From Streptomyces sp. AC512_CC834 (GTDB lineage: Bacteria; Actinomycetota; Actinomycetes; Streptomycetales; Streptomycetaceae): DNA of 64,000 nucleotides. The notes under the pieces were generated by a model that had not been told where the DNA came from, did not search any database, and saw only the letters and a list, made by a program, of their open reading frames with translations. The DNA lies in the NCBI RefSeq assembly GCF_019049325.1, contig NZ_JAGMUO010000024.1, positions 113,373 to 177,372 on the forward strand, given 5' to 3'. Shown in pieces: positions 60,116-64,000 of this stretch (position 1 is its first letter; the number at the start of each line of letters is the position of its first letter). The position numbers and the translations under genes were made by a program.

Positions 60116-60973
60116 GTGCGCATCGATCTGCACACCCACTCCACCGCGTCCGACGGCACGGACAGCCCGGCCGAGCTGGTGCGCAAGGCCGCCGCGGCCG
60201 GACTTGACGTCGTCGCGCTGACCGACCACGACACCACCCGCGGCCACGCCGAGGCCGTCGCCGCGCTGCCCGAGGGGCTGACCCTGGTCACCGGTGCGGA
60301 GCTCTCCTGCCGTATCGACGGCATCAGCATGCACATGCTGGCCTACCTCTTCGACCCCGAGGAGCCCGCCCTGCTCGCCGAGCGCGAGCTGGTCCGGGAC
60401 GACCGCGTGCCGCGGGCCCGTGCCATGGTCGCCAGGCTCAACGAGCTGGGCGTGCCGGTCACCTGGGAGCAGGTCGCCAGGATCGCCGGCGACGGATCGG
60501 TCGGCCGCCCGCACGTGGCCTCCGCGCTCGTGGAACTCGGCGTCGTGCCGACCGTGGGCGACGCCTTCTCCGCGGACTGGCTGGCCGACGGTGGCCGGGC
60601 CTTCGTGGAGAAGCACGAGACCGACCCCTTCGAGGCGATCCGGCTGATCAAGGGCGCGGGCGGCGTCGTCGTGTTCGCGCACCCCGCCGCCGCCAAACGG
60701 GGCCGCACCGTGCCGGACACGGTGATCGCGGACCTGGCCGCGGCCGGGCTCGACGGCATCGAGGTCGACCACATGGACCACGACGCGGACACGCGGGTGC
60801 GGCTGGCCGCCACGGCGAAGGAGCTGGGGCTCCTGGTCACCGGCTCCAGCGACTATCACGGCAGCCGGAAGACCTGCGTGCTCGGCGAGTACACGACGGA
60901 CCCCGAGGTGTACGGGGAGATCACGCGACGGGCGCACGGGGCGTTCCCCGTGCCGGGGGCCGGCGGAGCCTGA
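60116..60973 (+). CDS. PHP domain metal-dependent phosphoesterase
   Basis: 285 aa from GTG 60116 (VRIDLHTHS), 5 nt after GGAGTGA; GTG 60107 overlaps that site and is less likely. Metal ligands follow the PHP pattern: DLHTHSTASDG, LTDHDTTRG, GAELSC, FAHPAA and the final SSDYHG. Similar stand-alone proteins are 3',5'-nucleotide bisphosphate phosphatases (RNase AM type) that degrade pAp or short RNA ends. Substrate here is inferred from family only. Confidence 0.84.
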   Translation: MRIDLHTHSTASDGTDSPAELVRKAAAAGLDVVALTDHDTTRGHAEAVAALPEGLTLVTGAELSCRIDGISMHMLAYLFDPEEPALLAERELVRDDRVPRARAMVARLNELGVPVTWEQVARIAGDGSVGRPHVASALVELGVVPTVGDAFSADWLADGGRAFVEKHETDPFEAIRLIKGAGGVVVFAHPAAAKRGRTVPDTVIADLAAAGLDGIEVDHMDHDADTRVRLAATAKELGLLVTGSSDYHGSRKTCVLGEYTTDPEVYGEITRRAHGAFPVPGAGGA

Positions 60974-61030
60974 CCCGCACCTCCCGCACCTCCCGCCCGT
61001 CCACTCTCCCGCAAGGCCAGTAGCTCACCC

Positions 61031-61636
61031 ATGTTCGACGTCGCCGTCTTCGGCTCTCTCTTCCTGACCCTCTTTGTCATCATGGATCCCCCCGGGATCA
61101 CCCCGATCTTCCTCGCCCTGACCTCCGGCCGCCCCGCCAAGGTGCAGAGGCGGATGGCCCTCCAGGCCGTCTGCGTCGCCGGTGGTGTGATCACGGTGTT
61201 CGGCCTGCTCGGGCACCAGATCCTGGCCTACCTGCACGTGTCCGTGCCCGCCCTGATGATCGCGGGCGGGCTGCTGCTCCTGCTGATCGCGCTGGACCTG
61301 CTCACCGGCAAGACGGACGAGCCGAAGCAGACCAAGGACGTCAACGTCGCGCTCGTACCGCTGGGCATGCCGCTGCTCGCCGGGCCCGGCGCGATCGTGT
61401 CGGTGATCCTCGCCGTGCAGAAGGCGGACAGCGTGACCACGCAGGCCTCGGTGTGGGTGGCGATCCTCGCGATCCACGTGGTGCTGTGGCTGGTGATGCG
61501 GTACTCGCTGCTGATCATCCGGATCATCAAGGACGGCGGCGTGGTCCTGGTGACCCGCCTCGCGGGCATGATGCTGTCCGCGATCGCCGTGCAGCAGATC
61601 ATCAACGGCGTCACACAGGTGATCCAGGGCGCTTGA
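61031..61636 (+). CDS. MarC family integral membrane protein
   Basis: 201 aa with six predicted membrane helices; the N-terminal FVIMDPPGITPIFLAL and PLLAGPGAIVSVIL segments, each with conserved Pro/Gly, are the MarC family marks. The name comes from the mar locus but drug export has not been confirmed for the family, so function is unknown. 57 bp after the PHP gene, possibly one transcript, with a perfect terminator behind. Confidence 0.85.
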   Translation: MFDVAVFGSLFLTLFVIMDPPGITPIFLALTSGRPAKVQRRMALQAVCVAGGVITVFGLLGHQILAYLHVSVPALMIAGGLLLLLIALDLLTGKTDEPKQTKDVNVALVPLGMPLLAGPGAIVSVILAVQKADSVTTQASVWVAILAIHVVLWLVMRYSLLIIRIIKDGGVVLVTRLAGMMLSAIAVQQIINGVTQVIQGA

Positions 61637-61677
61637 GAACGCGTGAGTCAGCGTGAGAAGAACAGACAGGAACAGAC

Positions 61678-61712
61678 AGGAACCCCCGCACGGCGTCCGT
61701 GCGGGGGTTCCT
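61678..61712. terminator. Perfect 16-bp stem terminator after marC-like gene
   Basis: 61678-61693 (AGGAACCCCCGCACGG) pairs without mismatch with 61697-61712 around CGT. Between convergent genes, so probably used in both directions. A duplicated AACAGACAGG (61661 and 61671) precedes it. Confidence 0.88.
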
Positions 61713-61734
61713 GAGCGTGTGCGAAGGGTCCGCG

Positions 61735-61887
61735 CTACAAGGCCGAGGTGTCGGCGGGGCGGATCCACAGGCGCTGCCCGATGGCGGCGGCCTGCTGAAC
61801 GATACGGTTTACGGAGGCGGCGTCCACGACAGTCGTGTCCACGGGGGTCCCGTCGACGTCGTCGAGTCGCATGACTTCAAAGCGCAT
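61735..61887 (-). CDS. Conserved 50-aa protein of unknown function
   Basis: Starts at ATG 61887 behind GGGAGAGG and reads MRFEVMRLDDVDG, then VVDAASVNRIVQQAAAIGQR and LWIRPADTSAL. It has an even charge distribution, a beta strand then an amphipathic helix, and looks like a compact folded domain. I remember near-identical short proteins in many Streptomyces genomes, but no function is known. It sits between a strong terminator and the divergent NYN gene promoter, so it is its own transcript. Confidence 0.78.
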   Translation of the reverse strand: MRFEVMRLDDVDGTPVDTTVVDAASVNRIVQQAAAIGQRLWIRPADTSAL

Positions 61888-62122
61888 GGCCTCTCCCTTG
61901 ATCTGGTCATCCTCCTGCGGAGAACTACTGGTGTGGCTCCTGGGTCGTCGGTGCCCGGGCTTCCGTAGTGGTCAACGGGCTGCCCACTGCAAACATTCCC
62001 TACGCTAAGGAAATTTTTCGCACGGCTAATTACTGACAAGTAAGCCGCTTGTTACCGCGCGATAGATGTCCGATACAAGACTGACCGGGACCGGTTGTGT
62101 TCGTAGCGTGACCGCCGGGACA

Positions 62123-63028
62123 ATGGAGGCGATGAACGACGACCTCGCGTCCCAGAACGCTCGCATTGATCGCACGAACGAGCTGCTCCAGCGCATGCTC
62201 GCCGAGGTGGCGAAGACGCCCTCCACTCACGCGATCTTCGTCGACGCGGGTTACCTGTACGCGGCGGCGGGCCGGCTGGTCGCCGGGACCGAGGACCGCC
62301 GGGCCTTCGACCTGGACGCCGAGGGTCTCATCGAGGCGCTCATCGACAAGGCCCGCACCATCTTCGCGGACAGCCGCCTGCTGCGCGTCTACTGGTACGA
62401 CGGTGCCCGCCGCCGCATACACACCGCCGAGCAGCAGTCCATCGCCGAGCTGCCGGACGTCAAGGTGCGCCTGGGCAACCTCAACGCCAACAACCAGCAG
62501 AAGGGCGTCGACTCCCTCATCCGCTCCGACCTGGAGTCCCTCGCCCGGCACCGCGCCATCAGCGACGCGGCCCTGCTCGGCGGCGACGAGGACCTGGTGT
62601 CGGCGGTCGAGGCCGCCCAGGGATACGGCGCCCGCGTCCATCTGTGGGGCATCGAGGCCCCCGACGGCCGCAACCAGGCCGAACCACTGCTCTGGGAGGT
62701 CGACAGCCAGCGCACCTTCGACCTCGACTTCTTCAAGCCGTACGTCTCCCGGCGCACCGCCCATGCCTTCGAGGCGTCGGGCGTCGCCCGCCCGGCCCGC
62801 GAGGACGTCCGCTTCGTGGGCGCGCAGATCGCGGCGAAGTGGCTGGCGGCGCGGGGACGCGAGTCACTGGTGGAGCTGCTCCCCGGACACCCCTACCTCC
62901 CCGGCTCGGTGGACCAGGACCTGCTGGTGGAGGCCGAGGGGCTGCTGCAGTACTCGCTGCGCGGCCAGGCCGACCTGCGGCGTGCGCTGCGGGACGGCTT
63001 CTGGGAGCACTTGCAGGCGCAGTACTAG
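62123..63028 (+). CDS. NYN domain (PIN-like) ribonuclease family protein
   Basis: 301 aa from ATG 62123 (MEAMNDDLASQ). A short coiled coil (about 10-30) precedes the NYN domain (about 35-190) with acidic residues in FVDAGYLYAAAG, KGVDSLIRSDLE and LGGDEDLVSAV, the positions that bind metal in PIN/NYN nucleases. The C-terminal part (about 215-300) is helical and may bind RNA. TGACCG (62082) and TAGCGT (62104) with 16-bp spacing could be its promoter, giving a very short leader. Target RNA unknown. Confidence 0.82.
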   Translation: MEAMNDDLASQNARIDRTNELLQRMLAEVAKTPSTHAIFVDAGYLYAAAGRLVAGTEDRRAFDLDAEGLIEALIDKARTIFADSRLLRVYWYDGARRRIHTAEQQSIAELPDVKVRLGNLNANNQQKGVDSLIRSDLESLARHRAISDAALLGGDEDLVSAVEAAQGYGARVHLWGIEAPDGRNQAEPLLWEVDSQRTFDLDFFKPYVSRRTAHAFEASGVARPAREDVRFVGAQIAAKWLAARGRESLVELLPGHPYLPGSVDQDLLVEAEGLLQYSLRGQADLRRALRDGFWEHLQAQY

Positions 63029-63047
63029 CTAGTCCAGGACAAGGCAC

Positions 63048-63947
63048 TCAGGCCCTGTTGTCCGTCGGTGGCGGTGCGGGCAGGCCGTCCCAGAAGTCGG
63101 CGAGGGCGAGGGCGGTCGGCAGGGGTTGGTCGGTGTTGGGGGAGTGCTCGGCGCCGGTGACGACGGTCCGACGCGCGTCCAGCCGTACGGCCATCTCGTC
63201 CAGGAGGGGCACGGGCCAGGTGTCGTCGTAGGCGCCCGACAGCACGTGGCACGGCAGCGGCACGGCGGCCAGTTCGGCGACGCGGTCCGGCTCGGTGCAC
63301 AACTGGCGCCCCGTGGCGAGCAGTTGGGCCGGCCTGGTGCCCAGCCAGCGGTCACGCAGCCGTTCCGGGTCCTCCGGGCCGTGGGCGGGGGCCGGGGCGC
63401 CGACCTCCTCGGGCGGCCCCATGGCCTGCATCACCTTCCAGACCTGCGCCATCGTCATCGTGTCGAGCGCGTCCCGCAGCAGCTTCACGCGCTGCTGCTG
63501 CGACTCGGAGATCCGCGCCGGGCCCGAGGACACCAGCGTGAGCGACACGAACGGGGCGTGGTCGAGCAGGACGGCGGCCCGCGCGATCTGACCGCCCAGC
63601 GAGTGACCGACCAGATGCACGCGCGTCCCGAGGGCGGCGACCTGAGCGAGCACGTCCCGGGCCAGCTCCGGCCGCGCGTACACGGCTTCGTCGTGCTCGG
63701 GCCCGTCCGACTCGTACTGCCCCCGACCGTCCACGGCCACCGTGCGGTACCCGCGTGCCCCGAGCGGCTGGTGCAGCAGCGTGAAGTCCTCCTTGCTCCC
63801 CGTGAACCCGGGCAGCATCACCGCCACACCCCGCGGCTCGACCCCGTCGGCCACGGGCGAGTCGACGACGGCGAACTCACCGCGCGCGGTACGCAGCCGG
63901 TACGCACGGGCGTCCGGGGGCGGGCTGAAGGCAGCGTTCCTGCTCAC
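63048..63947 (-). CDS. Alpha/beta hydrolase
   Basis: 299 aa from GTG 63947 (VSRNAAFSPPPD). Alpha/beta hydrolase fold with nucleophile Ser116 (LVGHSLGGQ), acid Asp241 or Asp242 (GAYDDTWP) and His268 (GAEHSPN). The oxyanion segment MLPGFTGSKED precedes. No signal peptide. It is convergent with the NYN gene, and only 20 bp separate the stops. Substrate cannot be predicted from the sequence. The remaining 53 bp of the window hold nothing recognisable. Confidence 0.82.
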   Translation of the reverse strand: MSRNAAFSPPPDARAYRLRTARGEFAVVDSPVADGVEPRGVAVMLPGFTGSKEDFTLLHQPLGARGYRTVAVDGRGQYESDGPEHDEAVYARPELARDVLAQVAALGTRVHLVGHSLGGQIARAAVLLDHAPFVSLTLVSSGPARISESQQQRVKLLRDALDTMTMAQVWKVMQAMGPPEEVGAPAPAHGPEDPERLRDRWLGTRPAQLLATGRQLCTEPDRVAELAAVPLPCHVLSGAYDDTWPVPLLDEMAVRLDARRTVVTGAEHSPNTDQPLPTALALADFWDGLPAPPPTDNRA

Positions 63948-64000
63948 GCGCAGAGGCTATCGGGCGGCGGGGACGGGGGAGGGGGCGGCTGGGCTGTGGG

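Overview
The window is chromosomal DNA of a Streptomyces. It is about 70% G+C with strong third-position G/C bias, many GTG starts and start/stop overlaps. The gene content is a Streptomyces set: bldK-type oligopeptide permease, mshB, dapC/dapE, a sigE-rseA-htrA-tatB block, mrp, corA and many actinobacterial families of unknown function. Gene order recalls the S. coelicolor region around SCO5112-SCO5170; this comes from memory, not from a search.

Layout. (1) 0.6-13.4 kb: two complete oligopeptide ABC importers in tandem. The first has the order and sizes of bldKA-E (permease, binding lipoprotein, permease, two ATPases). The second is lipoprotein, two permeases, two ATPases. They are separated by a strong terminator, a degenerate GC-rich repeat block and a 21-bp palindrome. 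A relic of a second binding-protein start lies upstream of bldKA. An S9 peptidase follows on the opposite strand. (2) 15.8-21.5 kb: accessory DNA. It holds small membrane-protein genes, remnants of an XRE/DUF397/HATPase cluster, a three-gene operon that looks toxin-antitoxin-like (helix-turn-helix, DUF6247, unknown partner), and an IS607-family element (serine transposase TnpA plus TnpB RNA-guided nuclease) that splits a helix-turn-helix gene, followed by a Uma2 gene that has lost its catalytic core. (3) 21.5-29.1 kb: a DUF6351 secreted protein with a TTA codon, a convergent secreted intradiol dioxygenase, mshB for mycothiol, and a membrane-anchored peptidoglycan-binding-domain protein with collagen-like Gly-Pro repeats. 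(4) 29.2-32.8 kb: a translationally coupled ABC-2 exporter and DesK/DesR-type two-component operon with a palindromic operator candidate. (5) 32.8-43.9 kb: housekeeping genes (fdxA, dapC, dapE, LOG, folP2-type, DivIVA-like, tag, enoyl-CoA hydratase, DUF3117). (6) 44-50.7 kb: an O-methyltransferase divergent from the envelope-stress block sigE-rseA-htrA-tatB, with a consensus ECF promoter before the sigma gene. (7) 50.8-64 kb: mrp, DUF1003, MgtE_N/CBS, corA, SUFU, MFS, DUF6758, PHP, MarC, NYN and hydrolase genes.

How it works together. The first third is peptide import and signalling (bldK importers are needed for aerial growth in S. coelicolor). The middle and last thirds follow a gene order also found in Mycobacterium (dapE, LOG, folP2, tag, DUF3117, methyltransferase, sigE, rseA, htrA, tatB, mrp, MgtE/CBS, corA), so most of the window is old actinobacterial core. 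The 16.5-21.5 kb segment is a later patch of mobile and decaying DNA.
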